From assembly GCA_937989585.1 (NCBI GenBank), contig CALKRW010000035.1, positions 1 to 49,290 on the forward strand: a DNA stretch of 49,290 nucleotides. Reading direction: 5' to 3'. The notes under the pieces are model-generated. The model did no database searches, had not been told where the DNA came from, and saw only the letters and a program-made list of their open reading frames with translations. Position 1 is the first letter of the stretch. Each line of letters begins with the position of its first letter. Below are positions 39,652-48,654 of the stretch, piece by piece. The translations under genes and the position numbers were made by a program. The DNA comes from an uncultured Porphyromonadaceae bacterium (GTDB lineage: Bacteria; Bacteroidota; Bacteroidia; Bacteroidales; Muribaculaceae).

Positions 39652-42600
39652 TTACGTATTAGTACTGTCTGGCGAGGGAGGATTGCCGGATCTGTTTTTC
39701 TGGCGGTATTCGCTCGGGGTCATGCCGGTCTCTTTCTTGAAGCACTTGGTGAAATACTTCGGGTCGGAGAAACCGACGGAGAATGCGATCTGGGAGAAAT
39801 TCATGCGCGAGCGGGCGATAAGGTCCTCGGCACGCTGCATGCGGAGTTTACGCAGGAAGTCGCTCGGCGACATTCCGACTATAGAGCGGATCTTGCCATA
39901 GAAGACAGTGCGTCCCATGTTCACAGCTTCGGCCATATCCTCGATACGGAGGTTCTCGTCGGAAATTTTCTTCTCGAGGAACTTCATCAGGTTGTCCATC
40001 ATCACCCGGTCAGCCTCGATAATCCTGGGAGTCTCGAGACGGTATTCCTGTCCGGGTTCCGGTTTCGGTGACACGCTTCCCGGCTCCGGGTGAGCGTTAT
40101 TGTCTTTGCGGGCGGCGTCTAGGGAGGGAGAATTGAGTCCTTTTCCCAGAGTCTCGAAATAAGCCTGCTGCAGAACACGCCTCTGCGATATGACATTGGC
40201 GATGCGCTGGCGGAGATAGGTCGCGCTGAATGGTTTCGAGATATAGTCGTCGATGCCGGCGCGCAGGCCCTCGAGGTGGTCGGACATCGAGGCCTTGGCC
40301 GACAGCACTATGATGGGTATGTGGGAAAGTTCCTTGTGTTTCTTGATATTCCTGACCATTGTCAGTCCGTCCATCTCCGGCATCGTGATGTCGGTGAGAA
40401 TGAAATCGGGCTGTTCCGTCTTGGCCTTATCAAGTCCCTCGCGCCCGTTGCGGGCAAGACTTACAGTATAGTCGCGCGAGAGGATATCGTTCAGGAACTG
40501 AAGCAGGTCCTCGTTGTCCTCGACGATGAGTATGCGAATGTCTCTGCCGGGTGATTCGTCCTCACTCTCAGGAACATCTAGCCATGCGTCCGGCGAGATG
40601 AACTTTGCCTGAACGCCGGTCGGAGCAACAGTGTTTTTCTTCGGGGCGCGGTCAGCAGAATCGGCGGACCGAGTCGCGGCCTCACCGGATGTCAGGTCCT
40701 CGGGATTGAATTCCTTGGTGAGCATCTCGTTGACCATGCTGAGCATATTCTTGGCGTTGCGGCGCACAAGGTCGAGATGGCTGCGGCTTTTTTCCGACAG
40801 GTTCTCGTTCTTCATCACCTCGTATACCGGCGAGCCGATAAGCGACAGGGGCGTGCGCAGACGATGGGAAGCGTTGACATAAAAATCGTGCTCACGCTGA
40901 CGCAATTGCGCGAGCATACGGTTGCGTCTGCTGGAAAGGTACATCCTCACGGCGACAAAAAGCACAGCGGCAATCAGAAGGAATATCAGCATACGGAACC
41001 ACCAGGTCTCGTAGAAAGCGGGCTTGACGATGATGTCGATATAGCGCTCGTTATCGACCCATGTTCCGTCACCGTTCGTGCTGCGGACATAAAGCCGATG
41101 GGTTCCGGGCAGAAGGTTCGCGACCTGAATCTCATTGTTGCGCCCTATGTAAGTCCAGGCAGTGTCAGAGTCCAGGCGATAGGCGTACTCCTTGTGCGCA
41201 TCGATGCTGTAGTCGAGAGCAGCGAAGGAAAGGCTGAGCCCGCGTTGTCCGGGCTCAAGAACTATGTTTTCGGGATTGATGGTCATGCGCCGCTCGCTTT
41301 CCCCCTCGAAACGCACGCCTGTAAAGACGATTTCCGGCTTAAAGGCCCGTGAGATTAAGGCGGATGGATTCAGACGGACGATGCCGTCGACCGAGCCGAA
41401 ATAGAGCCGTCCGTCCTTGCCGCGTGCCGGAAGGACCTCTGTAAACTCGTGGCTTTCGCCAAAAACACCGTTACCCAGCACAGTGTATCGTCCGTCAGAA
41501 GGGTTGTAACTGACGATATCGGACTCGCGAACGATATATACGCGACCGTCCGCACCCTCAACCATCGAGAGTGTATTGCCGTAATTGTTGGCGAAATCGT
41601 GGTTCACAATGTTGCTGAAACGCAGTTTTCCGGTACGGAAGGAGGCCGGATCGACTGTCTGGACCGTACCACCCATGGTATTGGTGAAAACCTTGCCTTC
41701 CCGGGTGAACAGGACCTGCATGACATTCGCGTTGCAGAGAGACGAAGGGTCACCCTTGACATGACGCGAGACATGGAAGTCTATGTCAGAGGGTCGGGTG
41801 AAACTGTCACTGAAGTAAATGATGCCTCCGTTGGAAGACAGGACGACTGTGCCGTCATCACTATGGGTTATGCGACGGAGATAAAGGGAACTGCTATCCT
41901 TGGGGTAAGCGGGGGCTGTACGCGAGATGTCCCTGAATACCGGTTCGCCTGACACCTTGTCGGCCAAATAAAGTCCCTGGCCGTAAGTGGCTATCCACAG
42001 TCGACCGCGGGCATCGGCATGGAAATCGTAAACATTCGCCCCCCTGAAGTAACGGGAGCCCTGTTCGCAGGGACCATAGTGAGTGTAAGTGCCGTCCTTG
42101 CGTATTATGAATATGCCGCTACCCTTGGTGCCGAGCCAGACGTTTCCATCACGGTTCTGATACAGGGCGTAAATGCGCGGAGCAATCATCCCCGGCGTGG
42201 ACGAAAGTTGCATCCGGCCCGGAGAGGCAGGATAGATATAGCCTTTGAAGTTACCCTTCGAGTCATAGTAGTCAAGAGTGCCGTTGACCGAACCTGCGAG
42301 GACCGAGCCGTCGGCAAGGACAGTGAACGAACGCGGCTCCTTCACCTCGCGGAGGTGGGAGTTGCCGGAATCGTCGTAGCCGAAATTCAAGAGGCCCAGC
42401 CCATTGGTGGAGACAAGCCAGAGGTTGCCGTTGCTGTCGACGAAATAGTTCTTGAAGTCAGGAATACTCTGAATGCGAAGGGCCGATGTCTCGAAAGGAG
42501 GAGGGACGAGACGCGATTTCTTCTCATCGTAGTGCAGAAGCCTCCCGTTCTCCGGGGCCATCCAAAGTGAGCCCGCCCTGTCCTCGAAGAACAGAGGAAT

Positions 42601-43596
42601 ATAGAAAACCGGAGCAGAAGACGTACCGTCAATTTCCGGAGTGGAAAGGATGCCGTCACTGCCAATCACTGAAACAGAACCGTCAGTACGGAAAATCCAT
42701 ATGCGTTTCCTGCTGTCAGCATAGATTTTCCCGGCACCGGGCACAGAATATGACTTGCGGCTGCCGTCGGCAAGATTTATCAACACGACACCCATGTCGC
42801 CTGATACAGCAAGGGTGCTTCCATCAATGGCAATAATATCACTGAAACGCCCAGCGGGTATGTTTTTCAGAGGGGTGACACGCTCGGGTACGATACGATA
42901 GACAATTCCATCCTGCGCGGCGGCATAAAGAGCCTTCCCGGCCAAAGCGACGGCCACGACGGGTGTCGCGAGACGGACTTTTCCGTCGGCAGAAGCGATT
43001 CCCGCATCGGTATGAAGCCATTCGCTCCCACCGGGTCCACCGATAACGGCAAGCAGTTTCTTAGAGCCGGGAACGAAGCGTGACAATGGTAAAATCTCGG
43101 CAGAGTATGCACCCCTGCGGTCGGCAGGGACAGTGATTTCCGCAACAGACGGAACATTTGCGCTGACACCGCCAATCCAGATATGACGTCCGGTGGCATA
43201 CAACTTATCGGCATGGAAATCCGCGAGGCGTTTGTCAATCGCCGAGAGATCGACAAAATCCGAATTTGTGTTATCGCGCAAACCCAGACGGTTGTCGTAG
43301 GTCGAGAACCATATGTTGCCGATGGCGTCGGGCTGGATGTCGACAATGCAGTTGGAAGATGCCGGACCGTTGACGTCGTCACGGAAATTGAAAAAGCGGT
43401 AGCCGTCGTACAGGGAAAGACCGTTCCAGGTAGCGAGCCAAATCAGGCCATTGGCATCCTGCGCCACATCGGAGATATTGTTCGATGGCATACCGTCGCG
43501 AACAGTAAAGATCCTGACCGTCTTGGCCCAGGAGGGCACGGCGGCTGCCAGAGCACACATAAACAAGAACAGAATCTTTAGTCCGAGATTTTGCAT
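39652..43596 (-). CDS. hybrid two-component regulator (HTCS) lacking the ATPase domain
   Basis: A 1314-residue inner-membrane sensor-regulator. Order: signal peptide (1-24); periplasmic sensor of two seven-bladed propellers with Reg_prop repeats (about 30-750); Y_Y_Y domain (~755-858); one membrane helix (866-886); DHp-like helix pair with ASHRLRTPLSLI (His911); linker 961-1018; receiver domain with IVEDNED and the phospho-acceptor Asp in LTDITMPEMDG (Asp1069); AraC helix-turn-helix (~1200-1300, GFSDPKYFTKCFKKETGMTP). The HATPase_c domain, normally between DHp and receiver, is absent and the residue after His911 is Arg rather than Glu/Asp. It should sense a uronate or pectin oligomer and control the operon behind it, but the phosphate source is unclear. 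Confidence 0.93.
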   Translation of the reverse strand: MQNLGLKILFLFMCALAAAVPSWAKTVRIFTVRDGMPSNNISDVAQDANGLIWLATWNGLSLYDGYRFFNFRDDVNGPASSNCIVDIQPDAIGNIWFSTYDNRLGLRDNTNSDFVDLSAIDKRLADFHADKLYATGRHIWIGGVSANVPSVAEITVPADRRGAYSAEILPLSRFVPGSKKLLAVIGGPGGSEWLHTDAGIASADGKVRLATPVVAVALAGKALYAAAQDGIVYRIVPERVTPLKNIPAGRFSDIIAIDGSTLAVSGDMGVVLINLADGSRKSYSVPGAGKIYADSRKRIWIFRTDGSVSVIGSDGILSTPEIDGTSSAPVFYIPLFFEDRAGSLWMAPENGRLLHYDEKKSRLVPPPFETSALRIQSIPDFKNYFVDSNGNLWLVSTNGLGLLNFGYDDSGNSHLREVKEPRSFTVLADGSVLAGSVNGTLDYYDSKGNFKGYIYPASPGRMQLSSTPGMIAPRIYALYQNRDGNVWLGTKGSGIFIIRKDGTYTHYGPCEQGSRYFRGANVYDFHADARGRLWIATYGQGLYLADKVSGEPVFRDISRTAPAYPKDSSSLYLRRITHSDDGTVVLSSNGGIIYFSDSFTRPSDIDFHVSRHVKGDPSSLCNANVMQVLFTREGKVFTNTMGGTVQTVDPASFRTGKLRFSNIVNHDFANNYGNTLSMVEGADGRVYIVRESDIVSYNPSDGRYTVLGNGVFGESHEFTEVLPARGKDGRLYFGSVDGIVRLNPSALISRAFKPEIVFTGVRFEGESERRMTINPENIVLEPGQRGLSLSFAALDYSIDAHKEYAYRLDSDTAWTYIGRNNEIQVANLLPGTHRLYVRSTNGDGTWVDNERYIDIIVKPAFYETWWFRMLIFLLIAAVLFVAVRMYLSSRRNRMLAQLRQREHDFYVNASHRLRTPLSLIGSPVYEVMKNENLSEKSRSHLDLVRRNAKNMLSMVNEMLTKEFNPEDLTSGEAATRSADSADRAPKKNTVAPTGVQAKFISPDAWLDVPESEDESPGRDIRILIVEDNEDLLQFLNDILSRDYTVSLARNGREGLDKAKTEQPDFILTDITMPEMDGLTMVRNIKKHKELSHIPIIVLSAKASMSDHLEGLRAGIDDYISKPFSATYLRQRIANVISQRRVLQQAYFETLGKGLNSPSLDAARKDNNAHPEPGSVSPKPEPGQEYRLETPRIIEADRVMMDNLMKFLEKKISDENLRIEDMAEAVNMGRTVFYGKIRSIVGMSPSDFLRKLRMQRAEDLIARSRMNFSQIAFSVGFSDPKYFTKCFKKETGMTPSEYRQKNRSGNPPSPDSTNT

Positions 43597-43637
43597 TCCG
43601 TGAGAGCAGGATTTTCAGATATTAAGGTAAATCTGCA

Positions 43638-43669
43638 CAAAGTTATGAAAAAAGCGCGACACCCCCAAA
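43638..43669 (-). promoter_or_regulatory. promoter of the HTCS gene
   Basis: On the minus strand TTTG (43669-43666), a 20-nt spacer and TAACTTTG (43645-43638) form an exact Bacteroidetes promoter, giving a leader of about 35 nt before the ATG at 43596. Confidence 0.75.
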
Positions 43670-43738
43670 ATATATGACGATTATGTCTTTAAGACAATCA
43701 CGAATTCATTTCTAAGACAATTTTTTAGAATCAAACTA

Positions 43739-43769
43739 TTTGGCAATTTAAAATTAATGAGTAGATTTG
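43739..43769 (+). promoter_or_regulatory. promoter of RNA element copy B
   Basis: TTTG (43739-43742), a 19-nt spacer and TAGATTTG (43762-43769) form an exact promoter, divergent from the HTCS promoter ~70 bp away. Direct repeats AAGACAAT (43691, 43714) lie between them. The 559-bp gap 43597-44155 holds these promoters and the RNA element; no gene is seen. Confidence 0.75.
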
Positions 43770-43847
43770 CAGATGCAGATCAAGCGCAGCCGTTAAACGC
43801 GACTACGGGAGGCTGTAAAGACATTTTGAAAATAGAAAGCGTTACTA

Positions 43848-44088
43848 GACGCTCTTTCCTGGCTTTCTGAAACTTCGCAACTTTCAAGGTATAGTCAAGA
43901 ATGGGGCAACAGTAGGATGCTTGTGTGGATATGTATATTCCGCCAACAGCGGACGCGAGAGCGTCGGCTGTTGGCGCATTTACGCATATTCAGCGTGAGG
44001 CTTCTGCGTTGTCCGTTCTACTATACCGGGCAATGCGAAGGCCTCAGAAAGCGGAACGGACAACTGGTACGGCTCTCACGCTTTTTAT
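43848..44088 (+). ncRNA. repeated structured RNA element, copy B
   Basis: The second copy of the element described at 30486. Outer stem AGCGTGAG (43992-43999) pairs with CTCACGCT (44075-44082); the end pair is A-T here and C-G in copy A, a compensatory change. The inner stem TGTCCGTTC (44010-44018)/GAACGGACA (44054-44062) is identical. The variable hairpin is much stronger here: CGCCAACAGC (43941-43950) with GCTGTTGGCG (43967-43976) and an inner GACGC/GCGTC. A CAGCC/GGCTG hairpin lies near the 5' end of the predicted transcript (from about 43776). TTTTTAT after the outer stem suggests termination. The gene at 44156 follows 67 bp later. Confidence 0.68.
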
Positions 44089-44155
44089 ATTGTTATCCAG
44101 CAAACAGTTATCTAACCCAGTCCAAGAGAGCAGACAACTAATCAAACCATAAATC

Positions 44156-45130
44156 ATGGTACGCTTCATCAAAATTCTTGCATGTGCCACGACATGCCTT
44201 TTCGCCCAGACATCATTAGCGCAGGGACCACAAATCGCCACACTGCTCAGCAACGGCAAAATTACCAACTACTATTCTTCGACCGGTTTTATCGAGGCAT
44301 ACAACAACTCCCAGGAAGGCGACGTCATCACACTTTCAAGTGGAATATTCAATGCCACCGACATCAAAAAGAACATAACAGTCAGAGGTTCCAGCATGGG
44401 CATGTCTGCCGACGGATCAAACACCATACCGACCACCCTGTCTGGACATTTCAATATTGATCTTCCGGAATCCGACACTCACTGTCTCACACTGGAAGGC
44501 CTGACAAACAATGAAACAGTGAACGTCATAAACGCTCCAAACATGTCTGTCAGCAAGTGCCAATTAGGCAAAATGTTCTCTAATGGCGGTTTGTTCAACT
44601 GCACAATACTGCATTGCATACTCAAGGAAATAAGTGACAGAAGTAAATCCTCATCGCTAACACTCCTCAATTCTGCCGTAACAAAAGAATTTGATATGGG
44701 CAGTGGCACCACCCACGGCCGACAGATAACAAACTGCGTTATCTACGGAGGTGCAGGCGTCTCGTATTCCCAAATAAACAATTCAGTATATGTACTTGTG
44801 AAAGGGAGCGCGTACCAGACTTCAGTAGATCCGACCTGTTCCGTAAACAACAGCATCATCATAAACTGCGACCAATACAAAGCGAACAACGGAGGGAACC
44901 GGTTTCTTCCCGGCGACGGAGGAGTATTTGTCGACGGAACAAATTACGAACTCACGGACGAGTTCAAATCATTTACAGGTACTGACGGAACTACAATCGG
45001 TATTCACGGAGGCAGCATGCCTTTTACACCGGAACTGAATGTTCCAAGAATAACAAGATTCAAAGTTTCTCCCAAAACAAGCGCCGACGGCAAACTGAGC
45101 CTGGACATCGAAATAAAGGGTGTTGAATAA
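44156..45130 (+). CDS. secreted beta-helix-like protein of unknown function
   Basis: A 324-residue exported protein with a signal peptide (1-22, ending LAQ). The pattern of short beta-strands with Asn/Thr/Ile-rich turns (GFIEAYNNSQEGDVITLSSG, KKNITVRGSS, LEGLTNNETVNV, RQITNCVIYGG, VNNSIIINCDQ) is that of a right-handed parallel beta-helix, as in adhesins or pectate-lyase-like proteins. No lyase or hydrolase motif is visible. It is followed directly by the large surface protein gene (16 bp to its likely ATG), and both follow RNA element copy B. Composition is closer to the chromosome's average than the C-rich enzyme genes. Confidence 0.72.
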   Translation: MVRFIKILACATTCLFAQTSLAQGPQIATLLSNGKITNYYSSTGFIEAYNNSQEGDVITLSSGIFNATDIKKNITVRGSSMGMSADGSNTIPTTLSGHFNIDLPESDTHCLTLEGLTNNETVNVINAPNMSVSKCQLGKMFSNGGLFNCTILHCILKEISDRSKSSSLTLLNSAVTKEFDMGSGTTHGRQITNCVIYGGAGVSYSQINNSVYVLVKGSAYQTSVDPTCSVNNSIIINCDQYKANNGGNRFLPGDGGVFVDGTNYELTDEFKSFTGTDGTTIGIHGGSMPFTPELNVPRITRFKVSPKTSADGKLSLDIEIKGVE

Positions 45131-45146
45131 GTTAATCCTCTACTTT

Positions 45147-48100
45147 ATGCGATACTCCACATTAAGTTATCTCCTACTTCTGACAGCAGGCGTGGCCAAA
45201 GGAGAAGAAGTCTTGCCTACCAGTTACTTCTGGTTCGACCAAAGTCCATCATACATTACAGTCCAGCAAGAATCGTCAGAAATTCAACTGGATGTGTCAG
45301 ACCTAAGCGAAGGTCTCCACATACTGAATCATGTCGCCGTAACACCGGATGGCAGAATGACCCCACCGGTCTCATCAACATTCCTCAAACTACCCGATAT
45401 TTACAGCCACGCAAACATTGACTGCTATGCGATTGTCGACAATTTTTATTCCATCCGTTACGAGGGAAGCATCTCGCACGGGAACGTTCACCTGAATCTA
45501 GACATGTCCACCTTGTCAGAGGGCATCCATCAACTCACAGTTTATCTTAACAAATCAGGCACGCCGACAATAATAGGCCCTGCGACGACCTACTTCCTAA
45601 AAGCGCCACAAGGGGGTAACGGATTCACACAATACCGTTACTGGATAAACAACGACTTCGAAAACGCCCGGACCACCGAATGCAGGGATTCGGGAAACAC
45701 ACTGAATATCGCCATTATGGTTGACGTTCCCGAATATCCAATCAGGACAGAAGATTATGACATGAGCATAGCCGAAGACGGAGGAATACGTATATCTGCC
45801 AGGAATATCTTTAATCTGTTCGCAATGGATGAAAGCGGACGTTTCACGCCGGCACACACAGCCATCTATACCGACCACAGGACGTCCAGGCATTTTCCCC
45901 TGAACACAATCGAAGAACTGTCGACCTGCGTGGATAAAAATACCGGCAGTATTGATGAGGGTGAGATAAAGTGGTTCCGGTTTTACGGCGAGACAGGCGA
46001 CAGCATAGCACTGAATCTGTCCGACAGAGCCATGTACGAGCTATATTCGCCGACAGCAAAGCTAATGCTGAAAAACAAATCTTCGCTGGCCAAAACCCTG
46101 ACGACAAAAGTCCTTAACGAAACAGGCATACATTATCTTGCAATCCATGACATCGCATCCTCAATAAAGGACAGGCTCAAACTCAATTTCTTCCACATTC
46201 CCAGAAACGCCATATTGAAAGTGACACCACCGGAAATACCCGAGCCCTATGCATTTACCAAGGTGGATATATATGGCAACGGCATGAAAGCAGCAAAAAA
46301 GGTCATCTTTATACCGAAGCAAGGAGACGCGATAGAAACCACCAATATCACTCCTTATGACAACTATAATCTGGCATGTGTCCTTGACAAGAACCAAAAC
46401 CTCAAAGAAGGGACATACGATGTGGCCATATTGGTAGATGACGAATTTACAAACCAAGAGGGAATGGTTATAAAAGAAAAAGCCCTGACTGTAACAAAGC
46501 CATCCGTACAGCCGGAATCACACAATGAAATCACAGTAGATGTCATTCCTTCCAAACGGCCCTCGACACCGTATATGGTAGACATAGTAATAACCAACAG
46601 AAGCGATGAACCATGCTGGGGCATCCCGTTCAACATCGCATGCGAGAGGAACGGCGGACAAACAGGGTATGTGTTCTACATGAGAGATTTCCTTGGATAT
46701 CAAATGGATATCTCAAAACTGAATTATATCGAGACGGACAATGTTCTCGGAACCGGCGTGGACGGCCTTTACTTCCCGCTTGTGATTGACTACATGCAGC
46801 CGCATGAGTCCAGGACACTAAAAGTCGGCATAAGTTCCAATGCCCACGAGCATATAGGTTTATACGCCTGGACCGGCGAACCTTACAGCAGGGAACACCA
46901 GCGTCTACTGTCCCTGTGTCCTGAAGAACTATATGACATTCCCGTGACCCAGACAAACATTATGTCCACTTTGTATGGCGCATATATCCTTGAAGTCGCT
47001 GAAAAAATAGATAAGGACTACATGCAAACGAGACAAAAATCGCGAGCAAAAACCGATGACAACCATGTACTGGAAATCATCCAGGAGGTTACTCCTGAAA
47101 TCTTAGGCCAATTCGAGCACCTGGAGACTCCTACAAACTATGCGTCAAAACTTTCCGACCTATCACAAGCACAAGGCAAGACCTTTGCGGGAATATGCAA
47201 TGCCGGAGGCTCGATGAGGGCATACCAGTATTTTAAAGACAATCATATTCCAGGCGAGACCCTCAGAGAACAACTTGAGAACATCGACCTGATGTACAGT
47301 AGCGGCATTCCTCCAGAATTCATGCCCTACTATCTGGAAGCCAAAAGGAACATGGCCCGTGCGGCGTCGCCCGGAGAGATTGTAGAGGATGCCACAGACA
47401 TACCTTTCATAGGCTGCATCGTGGATTATTTCACGAAGCGCAACGCCTCATGCCAGAATCCTCCCGTCCTAAGGAACGACATCGAGTGTCTGCAAAGTTT
47501 CGACCCTAACGCAATAAGCGGCCAAAGCGACCTGACAGGCGGTCCATACATAGGGCTTGAAGTCAAGGGACTCAGATATGAAGTCGAGTTTGAAAACGAT
47601 CCGGAAAAAGCCAACGCTTCGGCCATCGATGTTTCCGTAAAGACAGACTTCGACCAGAATGTTTTCGACCTGACAACCTTCATACCCCAAAGCATAGAGA
47701 TTGGCAACAAATCCATTCCTCTTTCAGGCGAACAAAATTTTGTCAAGACCATAGACATGCGACCGGACATTCCCTGCATTGTCGAGGTGTCGCTTGACTA
47801 CTCCTGCGACAGCGGAAAAGCACTATGGTCATTCAAGTCCCTGGACCCAATAACACTCGAACCTGTCGAGGACTCGAGGCAGGGTTTCCTTCCAGTCAAT
47901 GACAGCACCGGAGCAGGCACCGGCCGAATCGAGTATATGATATGCCTGAAGGATGGCTTATCAGACAATACGAAATTCAGCCACAAAGCCACCATTGTCT
48001 TTGACAGCAACGAAGCTATAGAAACTCCGGAATGGATAAACATAACAGACTATGAACGCCCTTCATCACGTCTGACCGAAACAAAGCATGAAGAGGGTTC

Positions 48101-48467
48101 AAACGACTATACATTCACCGTAGGAGCAGAGGACAATGGTTCAGGAATACTCTCGTATGACTTATATGCGAGAATGTCTCCCAAGGGGAACTGGTTCGTC
48201 GTGAAACCTGCAGTTACAGACATGACCGTCACCTACAGTTGTGAAAAGCCAATGGAAAATCCGGAATTCATGGTTCTGGCAACAGACAGGGCCGGCAACC
48301 GTCAACTGAAACCGGAAAAAGCGGAATCAGGCATAATGACAACAATCTGCCCCCCGGACGAAAATGAGACCTGGTATGACATTCATGGAATAAGACAACG
48401 TGACCCCAGGCCTTCCCTGCCCAAAATCCTTATATCAACAAAGGGCCGAAAGGTGATTGTTAAATAA
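45147..48467 (+). CDS. large tagged surface protein of unknown function
   Basis: A 1106-residue exported protein. The ATG at 45147 opens a good signal peptide (MRYSTLSYLLLLTAGVAKG); a GTG at 45120 would overlap the upstream gene by 11 bp and is less likely. The N-terminal half is a series of beta-sandwich modules (SYFWFDQSPS and related repeats, a pre-peptidase-like domain near residue 280). Residues ~780-930 carry SFDPNAISG...LRYEVEFENDPEKANASAI...FDLTTFIP, a module found in very large extracellular proteins (SxDPN ... FEN.P...A). An Ig-like domain with DNGSGILSYDLY follows. The last 35 residues (TWYDIHGIR...KGRKVIVK) are a variant of the surface tag. It has no catalytic motif that I can identify. 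Confidence 0.8.
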   Translation: MRYSTLSYLLLLTAGVAKGEEVLPTSYFWFDQSPSYITVQQESSEIQLDVSDLSEGLHILNHVAVTPDGRMTPPVSSTFLKLPDIYSHANIDCYAIVDNFYSIRYEGSISHGNVHLNLDMSTLSEGIHQLTVYLNKSGTPTIIGPATTYFLKAPQGGNGFTQYRYWINNDFENARTTECRDSGNTLNIAIMVDVPEYPIRTEDYDMSIAEDGGIRISARNIFNLFAMDESGRFTPAHTAIYTDHRTSRHFPLNTIEELSTCVDKNTGSIDEGEIKWFRFYGETGDSIALNLSDRAMYELYSPTAKLMLKNKSSLAKTLTTKVLNETGIHYLAIHDIASSIKDRLKLNFFHIPRNAILKVTPPEIPEPYAFTKVDIYGNGMKAAKKVIFIPKQGDAIETTNITPYDNYNLACVLDKNQNLKEGTYDVAILVDDEFTNQEGMVIKEKALTVTKPSVQPESHNEITVDVIPSKRPSTPYMVDIVITNRSDEPCWGIPFNIACERNGGQTGYVFYMRDFLGYQMDISKLNYIETDNVLGTGVDGLYFPLVIDYMQPHESRTLKVGISSNAHEHIGLYAWTGEPYSREHQRLLSLCPEELYDIPVTQTNIMSTLYGAYILEVAEKIDKDYMQTRQKSRAKTDDNHVLEIIQEVTPEILGQFEHLETPTNYASKLSDLSQAQGKTFAGICNAGGSMRAYQYFKDNHIPGETLREQLENIDLMYSSGIPPEFMPYYLEAKRNMARAASPGEIVEDATDIPFIGCIVDYFTKRNASCQNPPVLRNDIECLQSFDPNAISGQSDLTGGPYIGLEVKGLRYEVEFENDPEKANASAIDVSVKTDFDQNVFDLTTFIPQSIEIGNKSIPLSGEQNFVKTIDMRPDIPCIVEVSLDYSCDSGKALWSFKSLDPITLEPVEDSRQGFLPVNDSTGAGTGRIEYMICLKDGLSDNTKFSHKATIVFDSNEAIETPEWINITDYERPSSRLTETKHEEGSNDYTFTVGAEDNGSGILSYDLYARMSPKGNWFVVKPAVTDMTVTYSCEKPMENPEFMVLATDRAGNRQLKPEKAESGIMTTICPPDENETWYDIHGIRQRDPRPSLPKILISTKGRKVIVK

Positions 48468-48529
48468 TGATGTCTTTACTCCCAACTCTATCATCCCGAA
48501 GAATCAAATGACTTCGGGGAAATGACCCG

Positions 48530-48559
48530 GCGCCGTGACAGAGACTACTGTTGCGGCGC
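48530..48559 (+). terminator. hairpin after the large surface protein gene
   Basis: GCGCCGTGACAG (48530-48541) pairs with CTGTTGCGGCGC (48548-48559), including two G-T pairs. Only a weak T-run follows (TGTGTCTGTTCT). A smaller CCCGAAG/CTTCGGG hairpin lies just before (48495-48518). Confidence 0.55.
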
Positions 48560-48599
48560 TGTGTCTGTTCTATAATTGTCATAGTCAGAGGCTGCTTCG

Positions 48600-48654
48600 T
48601 TCGCTTGCACTATGAATCAAATATTTAAATAACAATAAAAAATTTTAATAAATT
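48600..48654. other. abrupt composition change; probable assembly junction
   Basis: Sequence up to about 48605 resembles the rest of the window. From about 48612 on it is almost entirely A/T and leads directly into a foreign-looking rsmG. No transposase, integrase, tRNA or repeat marks a natural insertion here. Confidence 0.6.

Noticed and set aside
43917..44152. Small frames inside RNA element copy B
   Set aside because: The matching region of copy A is in a different frame because of single-base indels, so protein coding is not conserved whereas stems are.
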